From the NCBI RefSeq assembly GCF_015291645.1, contig NZ_CP030055.1, positions 4,154,001 through 4,218,000 of the forward strand: 64,000 nt of DNA. Direction: 5' to 3'. This DNA comes from Bradyrhizobium sp. CCBAU 53340. Its GTDB lineage: Bacteria > Pseudomonadota > Alphaproteobacteria > Rhizobiales > Xanthobacteraceae. Made by a program: the position numbers and the translations under genes. Below, one piece after another: positions 35,022-43,287 of the stretch. Under the pieces are notes generated by a model, which was given only the letters and a program-made list of their open reading frames with translations, did no database searches and was not told where the DNA came from. The stretch's first letter is position 1, and each line of letters opens with the position of its first letter.

Positions 35022-36626
35022 ATGGCGAATCGCACATTCAAGACCGGAGAGAGCCGGGAGCAACCCAGTCTGCTTCCCGCTCGGATTGAGGACTATGTCG
35101 GGCCGGACAATCCGGTCCGGGCGATCGAGAGCTTCGTTCATGTCCTCGACCTTGCCAAACTCGGCTTTCGCCATGCGGGCCGCAAGGCTGAAGGGGCCGG
35201 CCAGCCGCCGTACGATCCGGCCGATCTGCTGAAGCTCTACCTTTACGGCTACATCAACCAAATCAGGTCATCGCGTCGGTTAGAGCGGGAGGCCTGCCGC
35301 AATCTGGAACTAATCTGGCTTCTGAAGAATCTGAAGCCGGGTTATCGGACGATCGGCAACTTCCGCAAAGAGAACTGGGCGGCTCTGAAGGCGGCCAACC
35401 GCAGCTTCGTGCTGCTGATGCGCGAGCTCGGTCTTGTCGGCGGCAGCGTTGTTGCGATTGACGGCTCGTTCTTCCATGGCAACGCCAGCAAGGCCAGCAT
35501 CTTTACGCGCAAGAGGCTTGCCGATCAGATCGCAAAGCTGGACCAGGAGATCGAGGCTTACGGCAAGTCTCTTGAGGACAATGATGCCGCGGAAGCCAAG
35601 AAGCCGGGCAAGGATGGGGCTGATGGCGGCGACGGAGATGGTGGCGACATCGGCGAGAAGGTTGCGGCGCTGATGACAAAGCGCTCGCGCGCCCAAGCCG
35701 ATCTTGTTCGGTTGGAAGAGAATGACCAGACGCAGCTGTCCCTGACAGATCCGGATGCCCGGCTTCTGGTCAAGAGCGGCCAAGGGGTTGCAGGCTACAA
35801 TGTGCAGACCGCAGTCGACGACAAGCACAAGCTCATTGTCGCCAGCGAGGTGGTGAACGACAGCAGCGATGTCGGCCAGCTACATGCACTGGCCGTAGCG
35901 GCAAAGGAGTCCCTTGAGGTCAAGGCCCTGCAGGCGCTGGCAGATGAGGGCTATTACAGCAGTCGCGAACTGAAGGCCTGTGAGGACGATGGCATCACGG
36001 CCTATGTTCCGGTGCCGGAGGGCAACGCCCGGCTCGAGAAGCAAGGCCGCTTCGCCCTCAAGGACTTCAACTATGATGGCGCATCCGACACCTACCGTTG
36101 TCCCGCCGGCCATCAGCTACATCCGATGAAGAGCAGGCAGAAGAACACCAGTGGCCGCATCGAGATCCGCTACGCGGCGCGCGGAGCGACCTGCAAGACC
36201 TGCCCACTCAAGGTCTGTTGCCTCGCGTCGAACGCGACCAACCGGACGATCGGTCGCTGGGAGCATGAAGACGTTCTTGAACGTCACCGCGCGCGGATGC
36301 AGGGCGCAGGCGAGCTGATGCGCCGTCGTTCGGGGATTGTCGAGCATCCGTTTGGCACGCTCAAATGCCGTGCCGGCTACCGTCATTTCCTGGTCCGCGG
36401 TTTCGACAAGGTCCGCGGCGAGTGGAGCCTGATGGCGCTCTGCTACAACTTCACACGCGTGCTCAACATCCTTGGGTTCGACGCGTTTCTGGCTGCGCTG
36501 GCAAAGACGCTCGCTCCTTGCCGATCCACCCTCGCAGCCCTGCTGAAGGGCATCCAGGTTGCTCTAGGGGCCTTCTGGGCCAATATACAGCCACGGCTAG
36601 CAATCGGCCGGTTCGCTCCGGCCTGA
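35022..36626 (+). CDS. IS1182-family transposase
   Basis: The 534-residue product is a full-length DDE transposase. The N-terminal domain contains YDPADLLKLYLYGYINQIRS SRRLEREACRNLELIWLL. The first acidic residue lies in VVAIDGSFF, the second in the AVDDKHKLIVASEVV/ADEGYYS region, and the late Glu in GIVEHPFGTLK. A Cys cluster (TCKTCPLKVCC) precedes it. A charged linker between residues 180 and 215 is rich in Asp and Gly. The frame is intact, so the element may still move. It is bracketed by matching inverted repeats. Confidence 0.93.
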   Translation: MANRTFKTGESREQPSLLPARIEDYVGPDNPVRAIESFVHVLDLAKLGFRHAGRKAEGAGQPPYDPADLLKLYLYGYINQIRSSRRLEREACRNLELIWLLKNLKPGYRTIGNFRKENWAALKAANRSFVLLMRELGLVGGSVVAIDGSFFHGNASKASIFTRKRLADQIAKLDQEIEAYGKSLEDNDAAEAKKPGKDGADGGDGDGGDIGEKVAALMTKRSRAQADLVRLEENDQTQLSLTDPDARLLVKSGQGVAGYNVQTAVDDKHKLIVASEVVNDSSDVGQLHALAVAAKESLEVKALQALADEGYYSSRELKACEDDGITAYVPVPEGNARLEKQGRFALKDFNYDGASDTYRCPAGHQLHPMKSRQKNTSGRIEIRYAARGATCKTCPLKVCCLASNATNRTIGRWEHEDVLERHRARMQGAGELMRRRSGIVEHPFGTLKCRAGYRHFLVRGFDKVRGEWSLMALCYNFTRVLNILGFDAFLAALAKTLAPCRSTLAALLKGIQVALGAFWANIQPRLAIGRFAPA

Positions 36627-36642
36627 GGGCGCCAACGACCAA

Positions 36643-36668
36643 TTCTTGCCCAGCCTCGACGCGTCAAA
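36643..36668 (-). repeat. right inverted repeat of the IS1182 element
   Basis: TTCTTGCCCAGCCTCGACGC followed by GTCAAA is the inverted counterpart of 34961-34986 and shares the 15-base core. It lies 17 bases after the transposase stop. Confidence 0.7.
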
Positions 36669-36925
36669 CGGGCTTCTGCGGGCGGCGCGAGGCGGACCGG
36701 GGAAGGCCTGGATTCGACCGGCCCGGTCTACTGTGCATGGGGTTGTTTTCGATCATTTGGCCGGCGCCATGCGACTGGAACGCCAGCGGACAGGCGGCGG
36801 GCTCGGGGGGCTGACCCTAATATTCGCCGGCTAAGGCGCTGAACGATCGTGCATTTTGGTTCTGCCCGCGATCCCTGTGGGTGACGGCGTGCGGAACTTT
36901 TTCCTCACCCCCGCGTTACCTCGGC

Positions 36926-37117
36926 ATGACAGAAGACCTTTCCTTCCGACGCAAACCCCTGACCCCCGAACAGCGCCAGGCGCGGGATGCGGCCCGCCGG
37001 ATCGAGGCCGAGAAGGCGATGCGCGACCACGAGGAAGCGCAGAAGGCGTTCCATGCCAATCGCGAGCGGCTGAAGGCCGAGCGACTGGCCCGCGAGGCGG
37101 CTGCCGCCAAGGCCTGA
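36926..37117 (+). CDS. small charged helical protein
   Basis: The 63-residue product (MTEDLSFRRKPLTPEQRQAR, then EAEKAMRDHEEAQKAFHANR ERLKAER) is an almost continuous charged helix with an Ala-rich end. It is a conserved type in Bradyrhizobium without known function. ATG 36926 was chosen because the upstream extension to 36881 lacks conservation-like features. It is the first convincing gene after the IS1182 copy. Confidence 0.75.
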   Translation: MTEDLSFRRKPLTPEQRQARDAARRIEAEKAMRDHEEAQKAFHANRERLKAERLAREAAAAKA

Positions 37118-37170
37118 CGAGATTGGTCGTTCGGCGTCGCCGGTAGGCTGGTCGCAGCTGTTCCGTCCGA

Positions 37171-37398
37171 TCAGTGCGGACGGGGCGGGCGCGCCGCTGT
37201 CAGCGCAAGCCTGAGGGCCTGGACGGCGACCGCGATCGCCCCGGGAGGCGCGCGCTGTGCCTCGATGGCTTCGGCCGCGAGGCGGCAGTCATGGGCGACC
37301 TTGAGCAGGCCTGATCGCGCGAGGTCCATGGTCGACAGCGCAGCCTGCTCCAGGCACACGCGCTCAAGCCGTCGAAATTCCCGAAGCTGTCTGTTCAT
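37171..37398 (-). CDS. small hypothetical helical protein
   Basis: The 75-residue product starts MNRQLREFRRLERVCLEQAA and continues with SGLLKVAHDCRLAAEAIEAQ and an Ala/Leu-rich end. It is soluble and helical, with no signal, and conserved in type among Bradyrhizobium. It lies tail to tail with the gene at 36926. The function is unknown. Confidence 0.7.
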   Translation of the reverse strand: MNRQLREFRRLERVCLEQAALSTMDLARSGLLKVAHDCRLAAEAIEAQRAPPGAIAVAVQALRLALTAARPPRPH

Positions 37399-37638
37399 GG
37401 CGTCGGCTCTCGGTTTTTCCCGAGCCTATGCGGCCTGAGTCTGCTTAATAAATCGTAAACAAGATTGCCTAGCCGGCCAGGCTGGTCCGGGCCTGACGCT
37501 GCCGCCCGGGTCCCGAGCGGCAGCTTGACGGCGCCGGCCTTCGGTCGGAAGCTTCAAATGATCCTCAATTGACGAGAGCTACGGAGACGTTCGCTTCCGA
37601 TCCAGATCCCATCAGCGATAGCGCAAATGGAGCTGACC

Positions 37639-37971
37639 ATGACCACGTTCGACAAGCGCGAGCAGGGCTTTGAGGCCAAATTCGCCCACGATGAGGAGCT
37701 CATGTTCAAGGCCGCGGCCCGGTCGAACAAGCTGCTCGGACTCTGGGCAGCCAGTCAGCTCGGGCTCAGCGGCGATGCCGCGGCCACTTATGCGACGGCG
37801 CTGGTCACCGACAATCTGGCAAACCAGACGATGGACGAGACCCTGAACAAGGTGTCGAGCGATCTCGCAGCCAAGGGCATCTCGCGCGAGCAGGTCGGGC
37901 AAAAACTCTTGGAGTGCCTGCATCAGGCCTTGGCGCAGCTCGAGGCTGCATCGCGCCAGGCCCGCGACTGA
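37639..37971 (+). CDS. DUF1476 protein (F1Fo-ATPase inhibitor zeta family)
   Basis: The 110-residue product matches DUF1476: MTTFDKREQGFEAKFAHDEE, then LMFKAAARSNKLLGLWAA and a helical C-terminus. In alphaproteobacteria the family includes the zeta subunit, which binds F1-ATPase and blocks ATP hydrolysis. The N-terminal inhibitory segment (KREQGFEAKFAHDEEL) is intact. I chose the second ATG (37639), because GGAGCTGACC provides a ribosome binding site; the first (37627) would add four residues. It stands alone between unrelated genes. Confidence 0.9.
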   Translation: MTTFDKREQGFEAKFAHDEELMFKAAARSNKLLGLWAASQLGLSGDAAATYATALVTDNLANQTMDETLNKVSSDLAAKGISREQVGQKLLECLHQALAQLEAASRQARD

Positions 37972-37985
37972 TCTCGATCAGCGCC

Positions 37986-38565
37986 TCACTCGGCGTGCTT
38001 GCGCGTGGTCGCGTCGCTGAACTTGTCGACGAAGGCGATCCCGATCGCCGAAACGACGAAGGTGATGTGGATCAGCACCTGCCACATCACGCCGGTCTCG
38101 GTGAAGCTGGCGCGGCTTGATCCAAGATTGCCGGCCTCGATGAAGGTCCGCAGCAGCGCGATCGAGGAGATGCCGATGATCGCCATCGCGAGCTTGATCT
38201 TGAGCACGCTGGCGTTGACGTGGCCGAGCCATTCCGGCTCGTCGGGATGGCCCTGGAGGTCGAGCCGGGAGACGAAGGTCTCGTAGCCGCCGACGATGAC
38301 CATCACCAGCAAATTGGAGATCATCACGACGTCGATCAGCGCCAGCACGCTCATCATGATGTCCTGCTCGGTGAGCTCGAGTGCATGCGATGAGAGGTGC
38401 CAGAGCTCCTTGAGGAACAGCACGATGTAGACGCATTGCGCCACGATCAGCCCGAGATAGAGCGGCAGCTGCAGCCAGGCGCGAACCGAAGATGATCATC
38501 GGCAACAGGCCAAGCCGGGGCGAGGGCGGACGGGGTCCGGTGGTGGTTTCGGGCTCTGCTGACAT
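37986..38565 (-). pseudogene. UPF0114 (YqhA) membrane protein with a one-base frameshift
   Basis: The N-terminal part from ATG 38565 reads MSAEPETTTGPRPPSPRLGL LPMIIFGSR. One base later, in the next frame, WLQLPLYLGLIVAQCVYIVL FLKELWHL continues with the rest of the UPF0114 family, which has four membrane segments, to 37986. An extra C in a CC run near 38478 explains the break. A GTG at 38444 could start a shortened 152-residue form that lacks part of the first helix. It may be a true pseudogene, a translated short form, or a sequencing error. Confidence 0.7.
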
Positions 38566-38710
38566 TCAACATCCACGCGTCGAAATGGTCTCGTCTTCAT
38601 GTACCCCGCCGGATTGGCAGGAGGAAGACGCAACGCTTGGTCAGCGCCTCTCATGCTATTGTGGCGAGCTGCGGCCGTATGGACCGGCGGGCAAGTGGGG
38701 AGACGGACAA

Positions 38711-39007
38711 GTGGTGCGCAGCGGCTTCGGCAAAAGGTTCGGCAGGCTCGCGCTTGCGAGCGCGGCGATCATGCTCGGCGCCGGCGGCATCACCGAAGTG
38801 TCGGCGACACCGCTGACGCCATTCCGCTATGAGGCGCAGGCCCAGCGCCATTGTCCCGGCGACAAGGTGGTGTGGCTGGATTTCAGGAAGGGCGTCTACT
38901 ACCGCAAGGGACAGAAGCTCTATGCCCAGGGCTTCGATGGCAGCTTCGTCTGCCTGAGTGAAGCGCGCGACAGCCGCTATCGCGGCTCGCCATTGGGGTT
39001 GCGCTGA
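38711..39007 (+). CDS. small exported hypothetical protein
   Basis: The product of about 98 residues begins with a basic start and a signal segment (GRLALASAAIMLGAGGITEV SA). The mature part has HCPGDKVVWLDFRKGVYYRK GQKLYAQG and a second Cys in SFVCLSEA. This matches a family of small periplasmic rhizobial proteins with the CPGDxVVWLDxxxGVYYxKG motif. I chose GTG 38711 (GGAGACGGACAA upstream). It is divergent from the frameshifted UPF0114 gene. Confidence 0.75.
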   Translation: MVRSGFGKRFGRLALASAAIMLGAGGITEVSATPLTPFRYEAQAQRHCPGDKVVWLDFRKGVYYRKGQKLYAQGFDGSFVCLSEARDSRYRGSPLGLR

Positions 39008-39035
39008 ACTGTGCGGGCGAGAAGGTCAGTTGCGC

Positions 39036-39164
39036 CTATTTGTGGTTCGGCAGGGTCACCGGGACGTGCGGGGAGGTGCTGATGACCCGGGGGCTTCCGT
39101 CGGGATAGGTCCGGCCGCCGCGGATCAGCGATTCCAGAACCAGGAAGAATTTCTCGGCGAGCAT
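39036..39164 (-). CDS. 42-residue conserved micro-protein
   Basis: ATG 39164 opens MLAEKFFLVLESLIRGGRTY, then PDGSPRVISTSPHVPVTLPN and HK to a TAG. The pattern MLAEKFFLxLExLI...YPDGSPxVISxSPHVPVxLP recurs in Bradyrhizobium genomes, where it is often not annotated. It appears soluble, with a helical first half and a Pro-rich second half. The function is unknown. Confidence 0.65.
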   Translation of the reverse strand: MLAEKFFLVLESLIRGGRTYPDGSPRVISTSPHVPVTLPNHK

Positions 39165-39308
39165 GTGCGTCACCTTCGATGGAGTGGCCTCTTGAAATTA
39201 GGTCGAGGCGGCGAACGCGGAAATTCAATCAACTAAACGGGAGCGGGCCCTGCTTGCTGCGCCGCAGTCGCGCAGCGATCTGAAAGTACAGAAGTCCCGA
39301 GTGAGGGA

Positions 39309-39407
39309 TTAGCCGAAGGCGAGGGCGACGAGGCTCGAGCAGAGCAAGACCAGACCGCCAGCGGTCAAGGCCAGAAAGCCGTCGGATACGAAGTCATGTT
39401 TGCGCAT
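39309..39407 (-). CDS. 32-residue membrane micro-protein
   Basis: ATG 39407 opens MRKHDFVSDGFLALTAGGLV and LLCSSLVALAFG to a TAA. A short polar start is followed by one membrane helix. A CAGGTGTCCC sequence upstream is a weak ribosome binding site. The role is unknown. Confidence 0.5.
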   Translation of the reverse strand: MRKHDFVSDGFLALTAGGLVLLCSSLVALAFG

Positions 39408-39510
39408 GGGACACCTGCTGCTCTCGTCTTCGAGGCTCGATCGGATCGATCAAAATTGTCCGAACGCGCCGTTCTGAAGAGGTGATGCAATGTCGCCCGC
39501 GCGAGTGCCG

Positions 39511-39600
39511 TCAGGCCCTCGTGCGGTAGCCTTCAAACGCATGGGCCAGGAAGATCCCCGCGCTTACCAGACCCATCAGTGCCGAAACCGTCTCGATCAT
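39511..39600 (-). CDS. 29-residue membrane micro-protein
   Basis: ATG 39600 opens MIETVSALMGLVSAGIFLAH AFEGYRTRA to a TGA. One helix followed by a basic tail is a sequence type repeated in Bradyrhizobium. The frame runs upstream to 39786, but only the last 29 codons look like protein. The function is unknown. Confidence 0.6.
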   Translation of the reverse strand: MIETVSALMGLVSAGIFLAHAFEGYRTRA

Positions 39601-39967
39601 CGTTAAATTCCAATCCCGCCCCTGCACGCGAGAAGACGCGTGCGGCCTTGCACAGTCAAAAGAATTCCGGTGAAGCCAGCGATATCGGGGGTGGAGTGAG
39701 CTTTTGGCGCAACAGCTTGTGCAGGCCTGGCACAGAAGAGCAGGTGCCAAGGCCCTCGCGCTCCGTAGATTAACGGAGAATGCCATACGTCCTGTTTACC
39801 ATCCCGGCGCGAACGCTGTGAGCTCCCCATTTCCGCCGTGTTCGGGTTGCGTTATCCTTACCGTCTCCGAGGCGGTGGTGGGCCGCCGTGGAGCTTGAAG
39901 ACCGGAAGGCGCTACCCCGCAGGCAAGCGGGTTGGGTCCGTCTCCGGGGAAATGGTATTTGGGGCGA
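39601..39967. other. intergenic region upstream of the RlpA-like gene
   Basis: Only short unlikely frames are seen. The stretch should contain divergent promoters for the micro-protein and the RlpA-like gene. No convincing boxes were identified. Confidence 0.4.
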
Positions 39968-40897
39968 ATGGGGATCCGACGGTCAGATTCGATGGTGCGG
40001 GCCGCGCGGTGCGTTGCGGCGGTGGCGAGCTGCCTAGCGCTCGCCAATTGCGCCTCGTCCAACAAGTTTGCCAGCCGGGTCGATCCCAAATACGGCGTGT
40101 CCTCCAGCCCGCGAGTCGTGGCCTGGGGCGAACCCGTCCCCAAGGGCGGCGGCACCTATCGCGTCGGCAAGCCCTATGTGGTGGCCGGCCGCACCTACGT
40201 GCCGGAGGAGGATGTCAACTACCGCGCCGAGGGCATGGCGTCCTGGTACGGCGACGATTTCCACGGCCGCCTGACCGCCAATGGCGAGGTGTTCGATATG
40301 GGCTCGCTGACCGCGGCGCATCCGACCCTGCCGATGCCGTGCTATGCGCGGGTGACCAATCTTTCCAACGGCAAGTCGCTGATCGTTCGCGTCAATGACC
40401 GCGGTCCCTATCACGGCAACCGCCTCATCGACGTCTCGAACAAAGCCGCCGAACTGCTTGAATTCAAAGGCAATGGCGTCGCCAAGGTCCGGGTCGAATA
40501 TGTCGGCCGGGCGCCGCTCGAAGGCTCCGACGACCGCCAGCTGATCGCGACCTTGCGCACCGGCGTCCCAGCACCGTCGCCCTCGATGGTTCGGGTCGCC
40601 TCGGCGCGGCCGTTCGTGCCGGAGCTGCCGTCGTCAACCCGCGGTGCTATCAGGGGCGAAGTCCCGATGCCGGAAGGGCGGCCCTATACCCTCGGCAACA
40701 CCTCAGCAGACGTTGCCTCGATCAACGCGACCTCGGAGATGTCGGCCTCGAGCCGCAGCCGGGGCCGGGCGCTCCAGAATGTCCGCCAGGTGTCCTATGA
40801 CCAGGACGGCCGTTATGCCTCCGATAGCGGTCCTGCTGCCTCTGATGACGGCGCAGCCGAGGCCCGCAGCATCCTGACCGGCCGCGGCCTCTACTAA
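39968..40897 (+). CDS. rlpA: RlpA-like septal ring lipoprotein (lytic transglycosylase family)
   Basis: The 309-residue product has a lipoprotein signal ending in the lipobox LANC. It carries an RlpA double-psi beta-barrel with GMASWYGDDFHGRLTANGEV FDM, LTAAHPTLPMPCYARVTNLS and VRVNDRGPYHGNRLIDVSNK. The Asp and His of the active site are within ASWYGDDFHG and VNDRGPY. Some RlpA proteins cleave denuded glycan strands at the septum. The C-terminal 110 residues are Ser/Ala-rich without the SPOR domain of enterobacterial RlpA. The start is ATG 39968; ATG 39992 is an alternative. Confidence 0.88.
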   Translation: MGIRRSDSMVRAARCVAAVASCLALANCASSNKFASRVDPKYGVSSSPRVVAWGEPVPKGGGTYRVGKPYVVAGRTYVPEEDVNYRAEGMASWYGDDFHGRLTANGEVFDMGSLTAAHPTLPMPCYARVTNLSNGKSLIVRVNDRGPYHGNRLIDVSNKAAELLEFKGNGVAKVRVEYVGRAPLEGSDDRQLIATLRTGVPAPSPSMVRVASARPFVPELPSSTRGAIRGEVPMPEGRPYTLGNTSADVASINATSEMSASSRSRGRALQNVRQVSYDQDGRYASDSGPAASDDGAAEARSILTGRGLY

Positions 40898-40912
40898 GTC
40901 CCGATTGCGCCG

Positions 40913-41869
40913 CTAGCGAGACGACGCTTCGCGCAGGAATTTGACCAGCGCGGCGCTGACCTCGTCGGGCCGCTCCTGCTGCACCCAATGCCCGGCGCCA
41001 TCGATGATCAGCTTTCGCGTGAGATTGGGTAGCACGCGCTCCAGCTCGTTGACACGCTTGGCACCGATCAGGCCGGTGATGACGGCATCCTGCGCGCCGG
41101 CGATGAAGAGGGAGGGCTGATGGATCTGCGCGTCCTGCCAGGGCGCGGTCAGCTCCCAATTGTGATCGAGGTTGCGATACCAGTTCAGCCCGCCGCGAAA
41201 GCCGGACTTGCGGAAGGCTTCGGTGAAGTGAGCAAGATCGCTCTCGCTGAGCCATGCCGGTAGCGGCTCCTCGCCCGTGGCATGGCCGAGAAAGCCCTTT
41301 CCCTCCTGCACGAACATGGCGGCGTTGGGATCGGCAAGCCCGCGTCCTCCAAGCACGATGCGCATGGTGCGCGCGACGTCACGCTCGAACTCGGCCTCCG
41401 CGACCCCGGGCGTCTGGAAGTACTGCCAGTAAAAGTTGGTGACGCCGCTCTGACGCAGCAGGTCGAGGGGCTTGCCGCGGCCGCGGAACGGCGGCGGCAC
41501 GCTGAGACCTGCAACCGCCGTGAAGATATCGGGACGAAAGAGAGCCGCATGCCAGGCAACTGGCGCACCCCAATCGTGGCCGACCACCATCGCCTTGGTC
41601 TCGCCGAGCACCTGGACGAGGCCGACCACGTCGCCGACCAGGTCGAAGATCGAATAAGCTGATGCGTCAGGCAGGGCCGAGCTTTGGCCGTAGCCGCGCA
41701 TGTCGGGGGCCACGACATGAAACCCGGCGTCCGCCAGCGCCGGGATCTGGTGCCGCCACGAATAGGACAGTTCCGGCCAGCCGTGGCACAGCACCACCAG
41801 CGGACCCTGACCGGCTTCGCGGATGAAGAGGTCGATCCCATTGGCCTTGATCACGCGGGTGGTGGACAT
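40913..41869 (-). CDS. alpha/beta hydrolase, epoxide hydrolase-like
   Basis: The 318-residue product has the epoxide-hydrolase signatures: HGWPE (29-33), the nucleophile elbow VGHDWGAPVAW with Asp at 99, and a late GAGHWVQQERPDEV with the base His. The cap region contains a Tyr-rich stretch (TNFYWQYFQ). An Asp nucleophile in GHDWG separates it from serine esterases and also fits haloalkane or fluoroacetate dehalogenases. The cytoplasmic enzyme likely opens epoxides or cleaves a C-halogen bond. It is convergent with the RlpA-like gene (15 bases between stops). Confidence 0.85.
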   Translation of the reverse strand: MSTTRVIKANGIDLFIREAGQGPLVVLCHGWPELSYSWRHQIPALADAGFHVVAPDMRGYGQSSALPDASAYSIFDLVGDVVGLVQVLGETKAMVVGHDWGAPVAWHAALFRPDIFTAVAGLSVPPPFRGRGKPLDLLRQSGVTNFYWQYFQTPGVAEAEFERDVARTMRIVLGGRGLADPNAAMFVQEGKGFLGHATGEEPLPAWLSESDLAHFTEAFRKSGFRGGLNWYRNLDHNWELTAPWQDAQIHQPSLFIAGAQDAVITGLIGAKRVNELERVLPNLTRKLIIDGAGHWVQQERPDEVSAALVKFLREASSR

Positions 41870-42022
41870 CGCTTTTCCGCCTTGTTTCAGGGGTTTGGTC
41901 GTAAAACATCAGGTGCCACGATAGGGATGCGACGAGAATCGTGCAATCTCGGTGGCAAGCATCGGTCCTCGTGTTGTTCGCACCGGTTCCATTTGTTAGA
42001 ACGCCGCTCTCAGGGCTTCGCC

Positions 42023-43285
42023 ATGGCATCTCGTCTCATCTCGCTTCGCCAGACCGGGTTCACAGCCGGAGCGCTGGCGCGCGGCCTGATCGCGACCCTC
42101 CTCGCAGCGAGCCTCGGCTGGGGCGGGGCGCTCTACGCCGCCAACCAGAGCGTCCAGGGCGCCAAGAAGACCGAGGATGCCGGCTTCGACGGCGACGCTC
42201 CCACCGCAATCCTGATCGAGGCCTCCAGCGGCAGCGTGCTGTTCGCGAAGAACGCCGACGAGCTGCGCGCGCCCTCGAGCATGATGAAGCTTGTCACGGC
42301 GGAGGTCGTGTTCAACGCGATCAAGAAAGGCGACATCAAGCTGACCGACGAGTATCGGATCAGCGAAAATGCCTGGCGGAGGGGCGGGGCGCCCTCCGGC
42401 ACGTCGACCATGTTTGCGGCCATCAACAGCAAGGTCTCGGTCGACGACCTGCTGCATGGTGCTATCATCCAGAGCGGCAACGATGCCTGCATCGCGCTCG
42501 CCGAAGGTATCGCCGGCAACGAGCGGATCTTTGCGTCCGACTTCATGACCAAGCGCGCCCGCGAGCTCGGCATGACCAAATCGACTTTCGCCAATTCCAA
42601 CGGCTTGCCCGACCCCGGCAACAAGATGACGGTGCGCGAACTCGGCATGCTCGCCCGTCACATCATTTTGGACTTCCCCGAATTCTACAAGTTGTTCGGC
42701 GAGAAGGAATTCACCTGGAACAAGATCCGGCAGCCCAATCGCAATCCGCTGCTCAACGCGCTCGAAGGCGCCGACGGCCTGAAGACCGGCTACACCAAGG
42801 AGGGCGGCTACGGCATGGTCGGCTCTGCCGTGCAGAACGGCACGAGACTGATCGTCGTCGTCAACGGCCTGGAGGATGCCGAGGACCGCGCCACCGAAGC
42901 CAAGAAGATGCTGGAATGGGGCTTTCGCAATTTCGAGACCCGCACGCTGATCGCAGCCGACCAGCAGGTCGGTTACGCCAAGGTGTTCGGCGGCGAGAGC
43001 CGCTCGGTGAAGCTCGTTGCGAAAGAGCCGGTGAAGGTGATGGTGCACAAGAGCGGCGGCGACAAGCTGATCGCGCGTATCGTCTATAGCGGCCCGGTGC
43101 GCGCTCCGGTCCAGGCCGGCCAGCAGGTCGGCGTGGTCAAGGTCTGGCGCGGCGGCAATATCGCGGTGGAGACGCCGGTCTATGCGGCCGAGTCAATCGG
43201 CACCGGCTCGACCGTGCGGCGTGCAATCGATGGCGCCAGCGAGCTCGTGATCGGCATGTTCCGCGCAGGCGCCGAGAAGCTCTGA
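42023..43285 (+). CDS. D-alanyl-D-alanine carboxypeptidase (PBP5/6 family)
   Basis: The 420-residue product begins with a signal (LIATLLAASLGWGGALYA). It has the penicillin-binding motifs SSMMK (Ser 86, Lys 89), SGN (in IIQSGNDACIAL) and KTGY (in DGLKTGYTKEGGY). The C-terminal beta domain ends in an amphipathic helix (ASELVIGMFRAGAEKL), which anchors such enzymes to the membrane. It trims terminal D-Ala from peptidoglycan stem peptides. ATG 42023 follows a short leader; a longer frame upstream is not needed. It starts the tmk-holB-metG run (2 bases before tmk). Confidence 0.92.
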   Translation: MASRLISLRQTGFTAGALARGLIATLLAASLGWGGALYAANQSVQGAKKTEDAGFDGDAPTAILIEASSGSVLFAKNADELRAPSSMMKLVTAEVVFNAIKKGDIKLTDEYRISENAWRRGGAPSGTSTMFAAINSKVSVDDLLHGAIIQSGNDACIALAEGIAGNERIFASDFMTKRARELGMTKSTFANSNGLPDPGNKMTVRELGMLARHIILDFPEFYKLFGEKEFTWNKIRQPNRNPLLNALEGADGLKTGYTKEGGYGMVGSAVQNGTRLIVVVNGLEDAEDRATEAKKMLEWGFRNFETRTLIAADQQVGYAKVFGGESRSVKLVAKEPVKVMVHKSGGDKLIARIVYSGPVRAPVQAGQQVGVVKVWRGGNIAVETPVYAAESIGTGSTVRRAIDGASELVIGMFRAGAEKL

Positions 43286-43287
43286 CC

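Larger units (their letters stand above)
34960..36669 (+). mobile_element. complete IS1182-family insertion sequence
   Basis: The element consists of one transposase gene between imperfect inverted repeats that share GAGGCTGGGCAAGAA. Its size (about 1.7 kb) is normal for the family. No clear target-site duplication is visible next to the repeats. It stands at the border between the eroded left region and the dense right region of the window. Confidence 0.8.

Noticed and set aside
41684..42022. Upstream in-frame extension of the D,D-carboxypeptidase
   Set aside because: The extension overlaps the epoxide-hydrolase-like gene on the other strand and would bury the signal peptide. ATG 42023 is the natural start.
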